In this document: positions 37,997 through 48,202 of the stretch, in pieces
How the letters are laid out: each line of letters starts with the position of its first letter
Numbering within the stretch: the stretch's first letter is position 1
Assembly: GCF_034347425.1 (NCBI RefSeq)
Contig: NZ_CP133779.1
Span: forward strand, 1,736,001 to 1,800,000
Direction of reading: 5' to 3'
Origin: Undibacterium sp. CCC3.4
GTDB taxonomy: Bacteria > Pseudomonadota > Gammaproteobacteria > Burkholderiales > Burkholderiaceae_D
Length of the DNA stretch: 64,000 nucleotides
Program-made: the position numbers and the translations under genes
Notes under the pieces: generated by a model
Seen by the model: the letters and a program-made list of their open reading frames with translations, nothing else
Databases searched by the model: none
Told to the model about the DNA's origin: nothing

Positions 37997-40442
37997 AAAA
38001 ATTCTGATTGTCGAAGATGAACCGGTAGTCGCACTTGATTTGCAGCAGAGCTTGCTTGAGCTGGGTCATGAAGTCGTTGATATCAGCACGAATTTTGATG
38101 AAGCCATCGCTGCGGTCAGCGCGTTGATGCCGAGTTTGGTGCTCATGGATATACATATTGCCGGGCACTTGGACGGCATTGATGCATGCAATGAAATTTA
38201 TCGCCGCTGGAAATTGCCGGTGATTTTTTTGACGGCCTACGCCGACGATAAAACCGTTGATCGCGCCACCCTCTGTAAGCCGTTCGGCTATGTGCTCAAA
38301 CCGTTCGAGAGCAAGGAATTGTCAGCCGTTATTCAGGTCGCGCGGGTGCGCCACGATACCGAAGCTTTGTTGGCGAAATCGCAGCAGCGGCTGGCCCTGG
38401 CGCTGGATGCAGCTGAACTTGGCTGCTGGGAATGGGAAAGTCGGCTCAATGAATTCAGCGGCGATGAGCGTTTTCATCGAATTTGGGGAATGGCGCTACG
38501 GCCGTTTCAAACCGATTTGCAAGCGATGTTGGCATGTATTCACCCTGATGACAGGTCTATCGTTGAAGCGCATTTTTCTGATTCGGGCTTGTTCAGCACA
38601 GAATTTCGCGCCCGCCGCAGCAGCGGCCAGTACGCTTGGCTGGAAATATATGGCAAATTGCTGCTCGAACCAGCAGCACCGCGCTTGGTCATCGGTGCGA
38701 TCCGTGACATCACTGCGCGTAAAACCATGGAGGAAAGTTTACGACGCGCCAGTGTGGTGTTCGATACCGCGGTCGAGGGGATGATGATACTCGATGTACA
38801 GGCTCGCATCATCACGGCCAATCCGGCATTTTTCAAGATGACCGGCTATGCGGCGGCCGATATTGAAGGTCGGTCGCCGACGGATTTTCTCATTGTGCGG
38901 CGCGACAGCGACCCGGCCTATGCCGATATCGCTGGCGGCGAAAGCGGATATTGGTCTGGCGAGGCGCCGTGCCTGTGCCGCGATGGGCGGATTTTGCCAA
39001 CGCTGCAGCATATTTGTGTGGTCCGCAACGAGAGCGGTCATGATGCCCAGTTCGTTCATTCGATTTCCGATATCAGTTCCATCCGTGAAGCCGAGCGCCA
39101 GCTTGTGCACTTGGCTTATCATGATCCGTTGACCGGTCTGGGTAATCGCTATTTACTCGATCAACGGCTGGCATTGGAACTCGAGCGTGCGCGTCAGAGT
39201 GGTAGTTGGCTGGCGGTATTGTTCATCGACCTTGATGGTTTCAAGGCGATCAATGACACCATGGGCCACCATGTCGGCGATCGTCTGATCCAGGAAGCGG
39301 CCAAACGTATCGTCGGCCAGATTCGCCGCAATGATGAAGCGATACGCCTCGGTGGCGATGAGTTCGTGGTATTGATCACCGATTTGGGACAGGCAGCGGA
39401 GGCCGATATGGTTGCCGAAAAAATATTGAAAACACTGCTTGAGCCGCAACAGATTGAAGAATTACAGTTCAAAATCGGTGCCAGCATCGGCGTGGCGAAA
39501 TTTCCCGGTGATGGGAACACCTTGGGTGAATTGCTCAGCGCCGCCGACAGCGCGATGTATGAAGCCAAGCGGCGTGGCAAAGGGCGCATTTGCTATTACT
39601 CCAATGACCTCACTGAGAATGTCCGTACCCGGCTTAATATCGAGCAAAGTCTGCATCGTGCCTTGGAATATGAGGAATTCGAATTGTATTATCAACCGGT
39701 GATCGAGACATCGACTGCGCGTCTGATCGGTTTTGAAGCTTTATTGCGCTGGCATCATCCGGTAGCCGGTTTGATTGGTCCAGATCAGTTCATACAGATT
39801 GCCGAAGAAAGCGGTTTGATCGAAGCGATCGGTGCTTGGGTGTTGGACCAAGCCTTGGCACAATTGCAGCGCTGGAATACGCATCTGGTACAGCCCTTGT
39901 TTATGGCCGTCAATGTCTCACCGCGGCAGTTTCAGAACGAGGGTTTGCAGGCCTTGATAGAGGCTGCCTTGCTGCGTCATAGTGTGCCGGCGGCGTGTCT
40001 GGAAATCGAGATTACTGAATCGACCTTACAGGATTTTCATCGTAGTCGCAAAATCGTCGATGCCATGCGCAAGCTCGGCGTGAGCGTGGCGATTGATGAT
40101 TTCGGCACCGGCTATTCCTCGATTGCTTTGCTGCGTCACTTGGCAATTTCGCGCATCAAGATCGATCGCTCGTTCGTGTCAGCTTTGCCCGGTTCTTCCC
40201 GTGATGTCGGTTTGGTCGGGACCATCATGGGCATGGCCAAGAGTCTTGATTTGTTGGTGACGGCTGAAGGTATAGAAATCCGCGAGCAGGCCGCTGTTCT
40301 ACGTGAGATGGGATGCCCGGCGATGCAGGGCTATTTATTCGGTCATCCCCTGCCGGCGAGCGCCTATACGCCCGACTGGTTCAGTGGTGCCGGACGTGCC
40401 GGTAGCTTCGATGCGCTCGCTTGTCTCAGTCAGTCAGTTTGA
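37983..40442 (+). CDS. Response regulator with PAS, GGDEF and EAL domains
   Basis: An 819-residue c-di-GMP protein. Domain order is REC (1-120, phospho-acceptor Asp 56), two PAS domains (about 130-245 and 255-375), GGDEF (about 385-545) and EAL (about 560-805). The cyclase motif is intact (GGDEF at about 457-461), with the inhibitory RxxD site (RRND) five residues before it. The EAL motif is also intact (FEALLRWHHP at about 584). Both synthesis and breakdown are therefore possible. It overlaps the kinase gene and should be its output. Confidence 0.94.
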   Translation: MMQIEKILIVEDEPVVALDLQQSLLELGHEVVDISTNFDEAIAAVSALMPSLVLMDIHIAGHLDGIDACNEIYRRWKLPVIFLTAYADDKTVDRATLCKPFGYVLKPFESKELSAVIQVARVRHDTEALLAKSQQRLALALDAAELGCWEWESRLNEFSGDERFHRIWGMALRPFQTDLQAMLACIHPDDRSIVEAHFSDSGLFSTEFRARRSSGQYAWLEIYGKLLLEPAAPRLVIGAIRDITARKTMEESLRRASVVFDTAVEGMMILDVQARIITANPAFFKMTGYAAADIEGRSPTDFLIVRRDSDPAYADIAGGESGYWSGEAPCLCRDGRILPTLQHICVVRNESGHDAQFVHSISDISSIREAERQLVHLAYHDPLTGLGNRYLLDQRLALELERARQSGSWLAVLFIDLDGFKAINDTMGHHVGDRLIQEAAKRIVGQIRRNDEAIRLGGDEFVVLITDLGQAAEADMVAEKILKTLLEPQQIEELQFKIGASIGVAKFPGDGNTLGELLSAADSAMYEAKRRGKGRICYYSNDLTENVRTRLNIEQSLHRALEYEEFELYYQPVIETSTARLIGFEALLRWHHPVAGLIGPDQFIQIAEESGLIEAIGAWVLDQALAQLQRWNTHLVQPLFMAVNVSPRQFQNEGLQALIEAALLRHSVPAACLEIEITESTLQDFHRSRKIVDAMRKLGVSVAIDDFGTGYSSIALLRHLAISRIKIDRSFVSALPGSSRDVGLVGTIMGMAKSLDLLVTAEGIEIREQAAVLREMGCPAMQGYLFGHPLPASAYTPDWFSGAGRAGSFDALACLSQSV

Positions 40443-41030
40443 TTGACTGTCGGCTTTCAGACCGTGCCAACGTGGCGTCAGTTCGTGCGTAATGGCGAAC
40501 ATATCGAGTACCCGGCCGACGGTATGGTCGACCATTTCAGCGATCGATTGCGGCCGGTGATAGAAGCCCGGCAGCGGCGGGAAAATGATGCCACCCATTT
40601 CGGTGACGGCAGTCATATTGCGCAGATGGGCCAAGTTGAACGGCGTTTCGCGCACCATCAACACCAGACGGCGGCGCTCTTTGAGCACCACATCGGCGGC
40701 ACGCGTGATCAGATTATCGGATAAACCATGGGCGATGGCGGCTAAGGTTTTCATCGAACACGGTGCAATCACCATGCCATCCGACAGAAACGAGCCGCTG
40801 GCGATGCTGGCACCGATATCGCGCACATGGTGTACCACATCGGCGAGCGCTTCGACATCTTTGCGTTTGAGGTCCAGTTCCTGATGCACCGTCAGCAGCG
40901 CCGCTTCTGAAATCAGCAAGTGGCTTTCTACCCCGGGCAAGTCGCGCAGCACTTCGAGCAGCCTGACCCCATAGACAGCGCCAGTGGCACCAGTGATGGC
41001 GACGATCAGACGCAGTGGGGCGGTGCTCAT
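40434..41030 (-). CDS. ubiX: Flavin prenyltransferase UbiX
   Basis: Makes prenylated FMN, the cofactor of UbiD decarboxylases, for ubiquinone synthesis. From ATG 41030 it has 198 residues. It shows LIVAITGATGAVYGVRLLEV, the flavin-binding IASGSFLSDGMVIAPCSMKT and LMVRETPFNLAHLRNM. A longer reading to 41081 would overlap grxD without homology. It lies 4 bases after grxD and its end overlaps the c-di-GMP gene on the other strand by 9 bases. Confidence 0.95.
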   Translation of the reverse strand: MSTAPLRLIVAITGATGAVYGVRLLEVLRDLPGVESHLLISEAALLTVHQELDLKRKDVEALADVVHHVRDIGASIASGSFLSDGMVIAPCSMKTLAAIAHGLSDNLITRAADVVLKERRRLVLMVRETPFNLAHLRNMTAVTEMGGIIFPPLPGFYHRPQSIAEMVDHTVGRVLDMFAITHELTPRWHGLKADSQSN

Positions 41031-41034
41031 TGGC

Positions 41035-41346
41035 TTAATCTTTGAGCAAGGTTTGCAGTTCGCCGTTATCAAACATTTCATTCATGATGTCTGATCCACC
41101 GACGAATTCACCCTTGACATACAACTGCGGTACCGTTGGCCAGTTGGAAAAATCCTTGATGCCTTGACGTACTTCCGGGTCTTCCAAGACATTGATGGTC
41201 ACCAGATTTTGCACGCCGCAAGTTTTCAGCAATTGTACGGCACGGCCGGAAAAGCCACATTGTGGAAACTGGGCAGTTCCCTTCATAAATAAGACCACTG
41301 CGTTTTGGTCTACGGTTTCTTTAATCCAGCTTTGTACGTCGCTCAT
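41035..41346 (-). CDS. grxD: Monothiol glutaredoxin, Grx4 type
   Basis: A 103-residue Fe-S carrier with the CGFS active site (Cys 30), plus [20 protein letters not shown] for glutathione binding. These proteins pass 2Fe-2S clusters and form complexes with BolA/IbaG proteins; an IbaG-like gene is at 8982. ATG 41346 follows AAGGA. It is probably co-transcribed with ubiX. Confidence 0.95.
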   Translation of the reverse strand: MSDVQSWIKETVDQNAVVLFMKGTAQFPQCGFSGRAVQLLKTCGVQNLVTINVLEDPEVRQGIKDFSNWPTVPQLYVKGEFVGGSDIMNEMFDNGELQTLLKD

Positions 41347-41486
41347 GATGGGTTCCTTATAAAACGAATGTTGGCATTATCCCAGATTTTTGTCATGAGT
41401 GCGCTCAAGACACGCGTGCAGTCAATTGCGGCGAAATTGATCGCATCCAATACGGTTTAAATGATGTCGTGCTCAAAATTCAAAAC

Positions 41487-41507
41487 AATGTTACATTATT
41501 TAACATT
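41487..41507. promoter_or_regulatory. Palindrome AATGTTA-N7-TAACATT before the acoR-like gene
   Basis: Perfect 7-bp arms with a 7-base centre, 41 bases before the regulator's start, in an AT-rich stretch. It could be an operator, for example for autoregulation. No direct support beyond symmetry and position. Confidence 0.35.
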
Positions 41508-41547
41508 TGGTCGACCTTACAGGTAACAAATTGTCTCGGAGAGAGCA

Positions 41548-43482
41548 ATGCACGATATGGCAAACAACACAGACGCCCTCAGCGTAGCTGTGTCGCAAGC
41601 GTGTGTCGGTGCGCCTGCCGGTTTAGTGGTGGGTGCCGATCAGGGGCTGATTGCGCAAGCTCATGGTCGTTCCGCCGCCTACGGCGTACAAAGAAGCGCA
41701 CGGCCCGACTACGAACTGCTCGGCAAGAGCGATTTGGCCGACTTGCTGGAGCAAAATCGTCAATTGAGCAGCCACGCTTTGCCTATGATGGAAGTACTTT
41801 ACGAGCAAATCGCCACGACACGTCATATGGTGGTGTTGACTGACATGCGCGCACGTATTTTGCACTCGCTGGGCCAGGACGCGTTTCTTTCCAGCGCCGA
41901 CCGCCTTGGCTTCCATCCCGGTGTCGCGTGGTCGGAGCAAAGCCAAGGCACGAATGCGATCGGCACGGCCATCGCTGGCTTGCGCCCGACCAGCGTGCAT
42001 GGTGATGAGCATTATTTGTATGCTAACCACCGTCTATCCTGTTCTGCCGCACCTATTTTCGACCCCTATGGAAAATTGATCGGGGTCTTGGATGTCACCG
42101 GGGAGCGCGAGTTTTTTCATCAACATACGCTGGCGCTGGTACGCATGTCGGCACAGATGATAGAAAACCATCTGTTCAATGAAACATTTCAACAAACCGT
42201 CAAATTGCATTTTCACAGCCGGCCTGCATTCCTTGGAACGCTGATGGAAGGTGTGGCCTGTTTTAATCCTGAGGGACAATTTCTTTCGGCCAATCGCAGT
42301 GGCATAGCTCAAATCGGTTTGTCCTTGGCCGCTTTACGGACACATAGTTTCAGTTCCTTGTTCGGCTTGCCAATTTCTGCCGTCAGCGATCGCTCGGTAG
42401 GCCCGGGCATGTTGCAACTGACTCTGCCCAATGGTTTGAAGGTGGCGGCGCGCTGGTCTAACTTACATTTGGCAAAATCACCATTTCAACTGACGCTGCA
42501 AAATACGCGTAGCGACCGTGCCGATTTGATACGCCAGTCAGCGGCCACAAGGCCGGTGCATAATTTGGCTTGGCTCAATACCGGCGATACGCATATCGCG
42601 CTGTCGATAGAGAAATTACGCAAGGTGATAGGACGTGGTATTTCCATCCTGCTGACCGGCGAGACCGGTACCGGTAAGGAATGGATGGCGCGCGCAATAC
42701 ACCAAGATTCACCGCGCCAGACGCAAGCTTTTGTGGCACTCAATTGTGCTTCGATTCCGGAGTCCTTGATCGAATCAGAATTGTTCGGTTACGAAGAGGG
42801 GGCGTTTACCGGCGCGCGCAAAAAAGGCCAGATCGGCAAAATTTTACAGGCCGATGGCGGCACCTTGTTTCTCGATGAAATCGGCGACATGCCTTTGAAT
42901 TTGCAGGCGCGCTTGTTGCGGGTTTTGCAGGAAAGAATGATTACCCCCTTGGGCAGCGATCGTGCGATTGCCATCGACATAGCCCTGATTTGCGCCACCA
43001 ACCGCCCATTGCGCGAGATGATAGCCAAGGCCAGCTTTCGTGATGACTTGTATTATCGCCTCAATGGTTTAGTCGTCAAATTGCCACCCTTGCGTGAACG
43101 CAGCGATCTCGCCGTGATTATCGATCGCTTGTTGCAGAGTGCGGAATTGGGGCTGGGTTACCGGCTGGCCGATGAAGTCTTCGACTTGTTCTTGCGACAT
43201 ACTTGGCCCGGTAATTTCCGCCAATTAAGTACCTTGCTGAAAACGGCGATGCTCATGACCGGTGGCGAGCGCGAAATCCGTTTTGAGCACTTGCCCGACG
43301 ATTTCCTCGAAGACGCCGGCATCGCCGCGCCAGGCGCGGCGGCACCGGCCGCCGGCACCATGGATCAGATCGCCGTGAGTGTGATTCAAAGCAGCCTGGC
43401 TTCGCACGCTGGCAATGTCTCCGCCACCGCGCGTTCGCTCGGCATATCGCGTAACACGATCTATCGTAAGCGACGCGAATGA
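41548..43482 (+). CDS. Sigma-54-dependent activator, AcoR-like
   Basis: A 644-residue enhancer-binding protein. The N-terminal GAF-type region has WSEQSQGTNAIGTAIAGLRP, typical of AcoR regulators of acetoin or aldehyde catabolism. The AAA+ domain has Walker A LTGETGTGKE, the sigma-54 contact loop GAFTGA and Walker B GGTLFLDEIGD. A Fis-type helix-turn-helix (GNVSATARSLGISRNTIYRK) closes the protein. Its only neighbour target is a truncated aldehyde dehydrogenase facing it, so its original regulon may be partly lost. Confidence 0.93.
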   Translation: MHDMANNTDALSVAVSQACVGAPAGLVVGADQGLIAQAHGRSAAYGVQRSARPDYELLGKSDLADLLEQNRQLSSHALPMMEVLYEQIATTRHMVVLTDMRARILHSLGQDAFLSSADRLGFHPGVAWSEQSQGTNAIGTAIAGLRPTSVHGDEHYLYANHRLSCSAAPIFDPYGKLIGVLDVTGEREFFHQHTLALVRMSAQMIENHLFNETFQQTVKLHFHSRPAFLGTLMEGVACFNPEGQFLSANRSGIAQIGLSLAALRTHSFSSLFGLPISAVSDRSVGPGMLQLTLPNGLKVAARWSNLHLAKSPFQLTLQNTRSDRADLIRQSAATRPVHNLAWLNTGDTHIALSIEKLRKVIGRGISILLTGETGTGKEWMARAIHQDSPRQTQAFVALNCASIPESLIESELFGYEEGAFTGARKKGQIGKILQADGGTLFLDEIGDMPLNLQARLLRVLQERMITPLGSDRAIAIDIALICATNRPLREMIAKASFRDDLYYRLNGLVVKLPPLRERSDLAVIIDRLLQSAELGLGYRLADEVFDLFLRHTWPGNFRQLSTLLKTAMLMTGGEREIRFEHLPDDFLEDAGIAAPGAAAPAAGTMDQIAVSVIQSSLASHAGNVSATARSLGISRNTIYRKRRE

Positions 43483-43486
43483 ATGC

Positions 43487-44287
43487 TCAGCGTGCCGAGC
43501 TGAGTCGCTGCTTCAAGGGCGAGGCTTGCTCGATATATTGCAAAATCAGCAGGCCGGTGCCGGTTTCTCCGGTGACAATAACAGGGCTGAGTCGCTTACT
43601 GGCGGCCAGATGTTTGCCGGCTTCATGGGCAAAACCATTGACGATATTGACCACTCCCGGCGGCAATAAATCGGCGATCAATTCCATCAGTACCATGATC
43701 GATGCCGGCGTTTGTTCGGCCGGCTTGAGTACAATGGTATGACCGGCGGCCAGTGCCGGGACTAGCTTGCAGATTGCTGCCAGCATGGGAAAAGTGGCCG
43801 GTAAAATATGGGCAGTGACGCCCGGCAGTCGCTCGATATGGTAGGCCAGCACGTGCCTGGCCAATGCACTCGGGGTTTGTGCGTGTGCGGCGATGCAATT
43901 GGCGGTGTAACGACAATGGTCAATTGCCAGCGGAATGTCGGCCGCCGTGGTGTCGTAAATCGGGCTGCCACTGTCCAGCGTTTCTGCCATCGCCAGCAAG
44001 GCCAAATTGCTTTCCATGCGTTCGGCTATCTGAATCAGCAATTGCGCCCGTTGGCTCGCTGAGCTGGCGGCCCAGAGCGGTGCAGCGGCATGGGCGGCAT
44101 TGAGCGCGAGTTCGATATCGGCGTTGCAAGAGCGTGCCACTTCGCAAAAGGTTTTTCCGAAAATCGGACTACTGTTTTTAAAATACACGCCGTTGACAGG
44201 CGCGCTGAATTTTCCATCGATGAAATTATCGTAACGTTGGCGATAGGGGTTGCTGATACCTAATTTGCTGATGTCGGCCATGTTCAT
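43487..44287 (-). pseudogene. Truncated aldehyde dehydrogenase (AcoD/ExaC type)
   Basis: Only the first 266 residues of a protein family of about 500 remain. The N-terminal half aligns with acetaldehyde dehydrogenases (NFIDGKFSAPVNG, VLKPAEQTPASI, VTGETGTGLLILQY). The frame stops before the catalytic Glu and Cys regions. The oxyanion motif WNFP has become ATFP (residues 164-167), so the conserved Asn is Thr. The stop lies 4 bases from the end of the convergent acoR-like gene, with no trace of the missing half. It cannot be an active dehydrogenase as read; a repurposed protein is possible. Confidence 0.8.
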
Positions 44288-44367
44288 GATGTGTGGTGTC
44301 CTGTCGATTGAGTTTTTTCTCTGCTGTCGTATGAGGGCAGGGACAGCCTGCCACTCAAAATATATTT

Positions 44368-44383
44368 AGCAATCGGCATGCCA
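44368..44383 (-). promoter_or_regulatory. Sigma-54-type promoter before the truncated dehydrogenase
   Basis: Read on the minus strand, TGGCATGCCGATTGCT matches the -24/-12 consensus TGGCAC-N5-TTGCW with one change and correct GG-N10-GC spacing. Transcription would begin near 44357, about 70 bases before the start codon. The nearby AcoR-like activator supports it. Confidence 0.65.
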
Positions 44384-44438
44384 GCAAAATCGCTACGCTT
44401 GTTTAGTTCTGGTTGCATCGAATTGTCGGTAAGTTCGC

Positions 44439-44453
44439 CTTGCTTACGGCAAG
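44439..44453. promoter_or_regulatory. Palindrome CTTGC-TTACG-GCAAG upstream of the sigma-54 promoter
   Basis: Perfect 5-bp arms about 60 bases upstream of the -24 element. It is in a suitable place for an activator site, but short and unproven. Confidence 0.25.
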
Positions 44454-44542
44454 TCTAGTAAACACGTTTTGTTGCCGAATTCAACAGCCTCGCGGTGACT
44501 GTTTCAATCTGGCACACAGGCGACTGCTTGCTTGTTTTGGAC

Positions 44543-44571
44543 AAAAAAAACGGAGGCCCTTAGGCCTCCGT
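44543..44571 (-). terminator. Rho-independent terminator of tex
   Basis: On the minus strand, CGGAGGCC and GGCCTCCG form a perfect 8-bp stem (44551-44558 and 44563-44570) with a 4-base loop. Eight T residues follow (complement of 44543-44550). It lies 20 bases after the tex stop. Confidence 0.92.
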
Positions 44572-44590
44572 GTTCGTCTGCAGAATTGAA

Positions 44591-46939
44591 TCAGCTGCGC
44601 AGTTTGGCAAACGCCGCCGCCATGGCGTTGCCTGAAGGCGCAGCTGCCGGAGCTTGCGAGCGGTGTTGTTGCAAGCGTTTGGTGTCATTGCGATCGGCGC
44701 GTTGTTCCGGCTTGCTGCCTGCTTGTGGGGCAGAATCAGTCAGACGCATGGTCAAGGCGATACGTTGCCGTTTTACATCGACTTCGAGTACCTTGACTTT
44801 GACAACTTGACCAGCTTTGACCACGCTGTGCGGATCTTTGACGAAGGTATGCGAGAGTGCCGAAATGTGTACCAAGCCATCTTGATGAACGCCAATATCG
44901 ACAAAAGCACCAAAGGCGGCCACGTTGGTGACGACGCCTTCCAAGATCATGTCTGGCAGCAAATCTTTGATTTGCTCGACGCCATCTTTAAAGGTGGCCG
45001 TAGTAAATTCAGGACGCGGATCACGGCCCGGTTTTTCCAATTCAGCAAGAATATCGCTGATGGTTGGAATACCGAATTTCTCGTCGGCATACTTGACAGG
45101 GTTGAGCGATTTCAACAGCCCAGCATCACCGATCAGCGACTTGATTTCTTTTTTTAAATCAGCCAGAATTTTTTCTACCAGAGGGTAAGATTCCGGGTGT
45201 ACTGCCGAGGCATCAAGCGGATTGCTGCCGTTCATAACCCGTAAAAAACCGGCGGCTTGCTCGAAGGTTTTGTCGCCAAGGCGTGGCACGGCACGCAAGT
45301 CGGCACGCGAAGTAAACATACCTTTGGCGTCACGGAAATTGACTATGCTTTGTGCCACACTGCTGGATAAACCCGATACGCGCGCCAGCAACGGTGCCGA
45401 AGCGGTGTTGACATCAACCCCGACGGCATTGACGCAATCTTCGACCACGGCATCGAGCGAGCGCGCCAGCTGACTTTGGCTGACATCATGCTGGTATTGG
45501 CCCACCCCGATCGATTTCGGATCGATCTTGACCAGTTCGGCCAAAGGATCTTGCAAGCGGCGGGCAATCGAGACCGCACCGCGTATCGAGACATCGAGAT
45601 CAGGCAATTCTTTGGAGGCGAATTCGGAAGCCGAATACACCGAGGCACCGGCTTCAGATACCACGATTTTAGTCAGTTTCAAATCCGGTTTGAGTTTGAT
45701 CAGATCTTGCGCCAGCTTATCGGTTTCGCGCGAGCCCGTGCCATTCCCGATGGAAATCAGCGAGACATTATGCTTTGCGGCAAGAACTGCCAGCGTTTGC
45801 AGCGCGCCATCCCAATCGTTGCGTGGCTGATGCGGATAAATCGTGGCATAGTCGAGCACCTTGCCGGTGGCATCGACGATGGCGACTTTGACGCCGGTGC
45901 GCAGACCAGGATCGAGACCCATGGTGGCACGTGGTCCGGCCGGAGCGGCCAGCAGCAGCGCTTTCAGATTGCGCGCGAAAACATTGATGGCTTCAATCTC
46001 TGCTTGCTCGCGCAATTTCCCCATCAGTTCGGTTTCCAAGTGCATGAACACTTTGACGCGCCAAGCCCAGCGTACGGTGTCGGCCAGCCATTTATCGGCC
46101 GGACGGTCTTTTTGGCTGACGCCGAAACGAGCGGCGATGCGACTCTCGCAAGGATTGAGCGGCGCATCCCATTTCGGTTTTTCCACTTCGCTGTCGAGCC
46201 GCAGGGTAACGCTGAGCATTTCTTCACGCCGGCCGCGGAACAAGGCCAGCGCACGGTGCGAGGGAATCGTCACGAGGTTTTCGGTGTAGTCGAAGTAATC
46301 GGCGAATTTTTCGCCGGCTTCTTCTTTACCAGGCACGACTTTCGATTCGACCACGCCATGGTCGTTGATGTATTCACGTAAAGCCTGCAGCAGGGTGGCA
46401 TCTTCGGCGAAGCGTTCCATCAAAATTTGACGGGCACCATCGAGCGCGGCTTTAACGTCAACGACGCCGGGGTTATCGCCCTGATCGGTGGTAAACGGCG
46501 CTTTCAAATACGCTGCCGCTTCGGTCTCAGGATGCAGCAGAGGGTTGTCGAGCAGGGCTACGGCCAAGGGCAGTAAGCCGGCTTCGGTGGCGATCTGTGC
46601 TTTGGTGCGACGTTTCAATTTGTACGGCAGGTACAGATCTTCGAGACGGGTTTTATCTTCGGCATGCACGATCGCATCGAGCAACACCGGCGTCATTTTT
46701 CCTTGTTCTTCTATCGATGAAATGATGGCTGCCCGTCGGTCTTCGAGCTCGCGCAAGTAGCGCAGCCGCTCTTCGAGCAGGCGCAACTGGATGTCGTCGA
46801 GCCCGCCGGTGACTTCCTTGCGGTAACGCGCAATAAACGGCACGGTCGCACCTTCGTCGAGCAGGGCTACGGCGGCGGCAACCTGAACTGGCTTGGCAGC
46901 GAGTTCTACGGCGAGTCTTTGTTCAATCGATGGCAGCAT
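44591..46939 (-). CDS. tex: RNA-binding transcription accessory protein Tex
   Basis: A 782-residue nucleic-acid-binding protein that affects transcription and stress tolerance. The domain order is typical: helical N-terminal region starting [12 protein letters not shown], YqgF-like nuclease fold ([20 protein letters not shown]), helix-hairpin-helix units ([20 protein letters not shown]) and a C-terminal S1 domain ([20 protein letters not shown]). ATG 46939 is preferred over TTG 46951. Monocistronic with its own terminator. Confidence 0.95.
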   Translation of the reverse strand: MLPSIEQRLAVELAAKPVQVAAAVALLDEGATVPFIARYRKEVTGGLDDIQLRLLEERLRYLRELEDRRAAIISSIEEQGKMTPVLLDAIVHAEDKTRLEDLYLPYKLKRRTKAQIATEAGLLPLAVALLDNPLLHPETEAAAYLKAPFTTDQGDNPGVVDVKAALDGARQILMERFAEDATLLQALREYINDHGVVESKVVPGKEEAGEKFADYFDYTENLVTIPSHRALALFRGRREEMLSVTLRLDSEVEKPKWDAPLNPCESRIAARFGVSQKDRPADKWLADTVRWAWRVKVFMHLETELMGKLREQAEIEAINVFARNLKALLLAAPAGPRATMGLDPGLRTGVKVAIVDATGKVLDYATIYPHQPRNDWDGALQTLAVLAAKHNVSLISIGNGTGSRETDKLAQDLIKLKPDLKLTKIVVSEAGASVYSASEFASKELPDLDVSIRGAVSIARRLQDPLAELVKIDPKSIGVGQYQHDVSQSQLARSLDAVVEDCVNAVGVDVNTASAPLLARVSGLSSSVAQSIVNFRDAKGMFTSRADLRAVPRLGDKTFEQAAGFLRVMNGSNPLDASAVHPESYPLVEKILADLKKEIKSLIGDAGLLKSLNPVKYADEKFGIPTISDILAELEKPGRDPRPEFTTATFKDGVEQIKDLLPDMILEGVVTNVAAFGAFVDIGVHQDGLVHISALSHTFVKDPHSVVKAGQVVKVKVLEVDVKRQRIALTMRLTDSAPQAGSKPEQRADRNDTKRLQQHRSQAPAAAPSGNAMAAAFAKLRS

Positions 46940-47081
46940 AAATCCAGACAATAAAAAGCAATCAAGGCGCAGATGATACCCAATTTCCGCCGATGCGCCA
47001 GTCTTGACAGGCGCGCGCTGTGGGGTTAGAAGGGAAAAGTGCGACGAAAATTTTCGTTATCGGCAATAACAAGGAAACCCT

Positions 47082-48014
47082 GTGCCCGGCTTACGCTTAC
47101 TCGTTTTTATTGGTCTGATGTCGGTGATGCCGCTCTTGATGGCGTTTGAATTGGTGCCACAGCGCATGCAATTCGAGGATGGGGGGAGTGCGCTGTATTA
47201 TGTTTTTGATAAACATTTGGCGGCGGCCGAGGATACTGAGGCGGCACTGGTGAATGTGATGTTTGTCGTCGCCGGCGCTGGTTGTCGCAGCATGGGAAGT
47301 ATTTTGCCCGCGTATTTCACCGGATTCGAGGGCGAATCCGGGCGCAGCCGTATTTTCGTATTACAAAAACGCTTTATTGCCGCATTGTCCGACGGCCAAC
47401 GCTGCAGCGCCGAGTTTGTTCGTGCCGACCATCTATCGCAATGGCGGGCCGACCAGTTGGCCTTCATTCGTGCGCGCTTGGCAGAGCTGGGTGGCGCACC
47501 ACAGCGCGTGGTGTTGTTCGGTATTTCTGAAGGGGCGGAATTGCTGCCTTTGTTGGCGGCGGCCTTGCCGCAAACAACGCATTTGGTTTTGCTCTCACAT
47601 AGTGGGATGAATGCCGGCACCGTCTATCGTGCGCTGGCGGCTGAGTATCCGCATATGGCGCGCGGTTGGCAGCAATTACAAGCCGCACTGGCGCTGCGTC
47701 CGGCCGACCCGACGCAGCTCTTGATTCATGGTCGCAGCTGGCTTTACTGGGATGAAATACTCAATTTGCCGCAGAGTCAGGGCTTGCTGGAAAGTAATTT
47801 GCCGATCTTGCTCGGCGTCGGCGAGGCGGACAGTTTGATCCCGCCGCATTCTTTGGATAAATTACAACAATTATTTGCCTCGGCCGGATCGCAGCGCTTG
47901 GTAATACGAGGTTTCCCGCAGGCTGATCATGGATTGCAGGGGCCATATCGCAATTATCTGGCAGACTTTATGTGGCAGTTTGAGCTTTGGTTGCAAGAAG
48001 GAAATAGCCCTTGA
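47082..48014 (+). CDS. Alpha/beta hydrolase, exported, function unknown
   Basis: Not recognised as a named gene. The 310-residue protein starts at GTG 47082 behind AAGGAAA. It has an N-terminal hydrophobic segment (about 4-22) that could be a signal peptide. A nucleophile elbow GISEG, a late Asp in LGVGEADSLIPP and a His in FPQADHGLQGP give an apparent Ser-Asp-His triad, so esterase or acyl-transfer activity is likely. No linked gene hints at the substrate. Confidence 0.75.
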   Translation: MPGLRLLVFIGLMSVMPLLMAFELVPQRMQFEDGGSALYYVFDKHLAAAEDTEAALVNVMFVVAGAGCRSMGSILPAYFTGFEGESGRSRIFVLQKRFIAALSDGQRCSAEFVRADHLSQWRADQLAFIRARLAELGGAPQRVVLFGISEGAELLPLLAAALPQTTHLVLLSHSGMNAGTVYRALAAEYPHMARGWQQLQAALALRPADPTQLLIHGRSWLYWDEILNLPQSQGLLESNLPILLGVGEADSLIPPHSLDKLQQLFASAGSQRLVIRGFPQADHGLQGPYRNYLADFMWQFELWLQEGNSP

Positions 48015-48076
48015 GGCAGCAAGCTTAAAAAGTGTGGTTTTGTGATTCAGATTGGCATTAATTTCCATCCGGTAAA

Positions 48077-48105
48077 GTGACAAAAAAGCATAACTTTCAT
48101 ATAAT
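48077..48105 (+). promoter_or_regulatory. Sigma-70 promoter of the lipoprotein operon
   Basis: GTGACA (48077-48082) and TATAAT (48100-48105) with 17-base spacing: 11 of 12 consensus bases. Transcription would start near 48112, about 90 bases before the first gene of the four-gene operon. Confidence 0.75.
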
Positions 48106-48202
48106 CACCATCTTCAAAGCAATAAAATGCTCTCAAACTCATTCGGCTATGCCTGTGCGCATGCTGGGTAGACCTTTTTTCTTACTTTTTTGATCGCTCC
48201 CT

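Noticed and set aside
44510..44535. TGGCAC-like sequence on the plus strand as a second sigma-54 promoter
   Set aside because: The GG to GC spacing is wrong, so it does not fit the -24/-12 rule.
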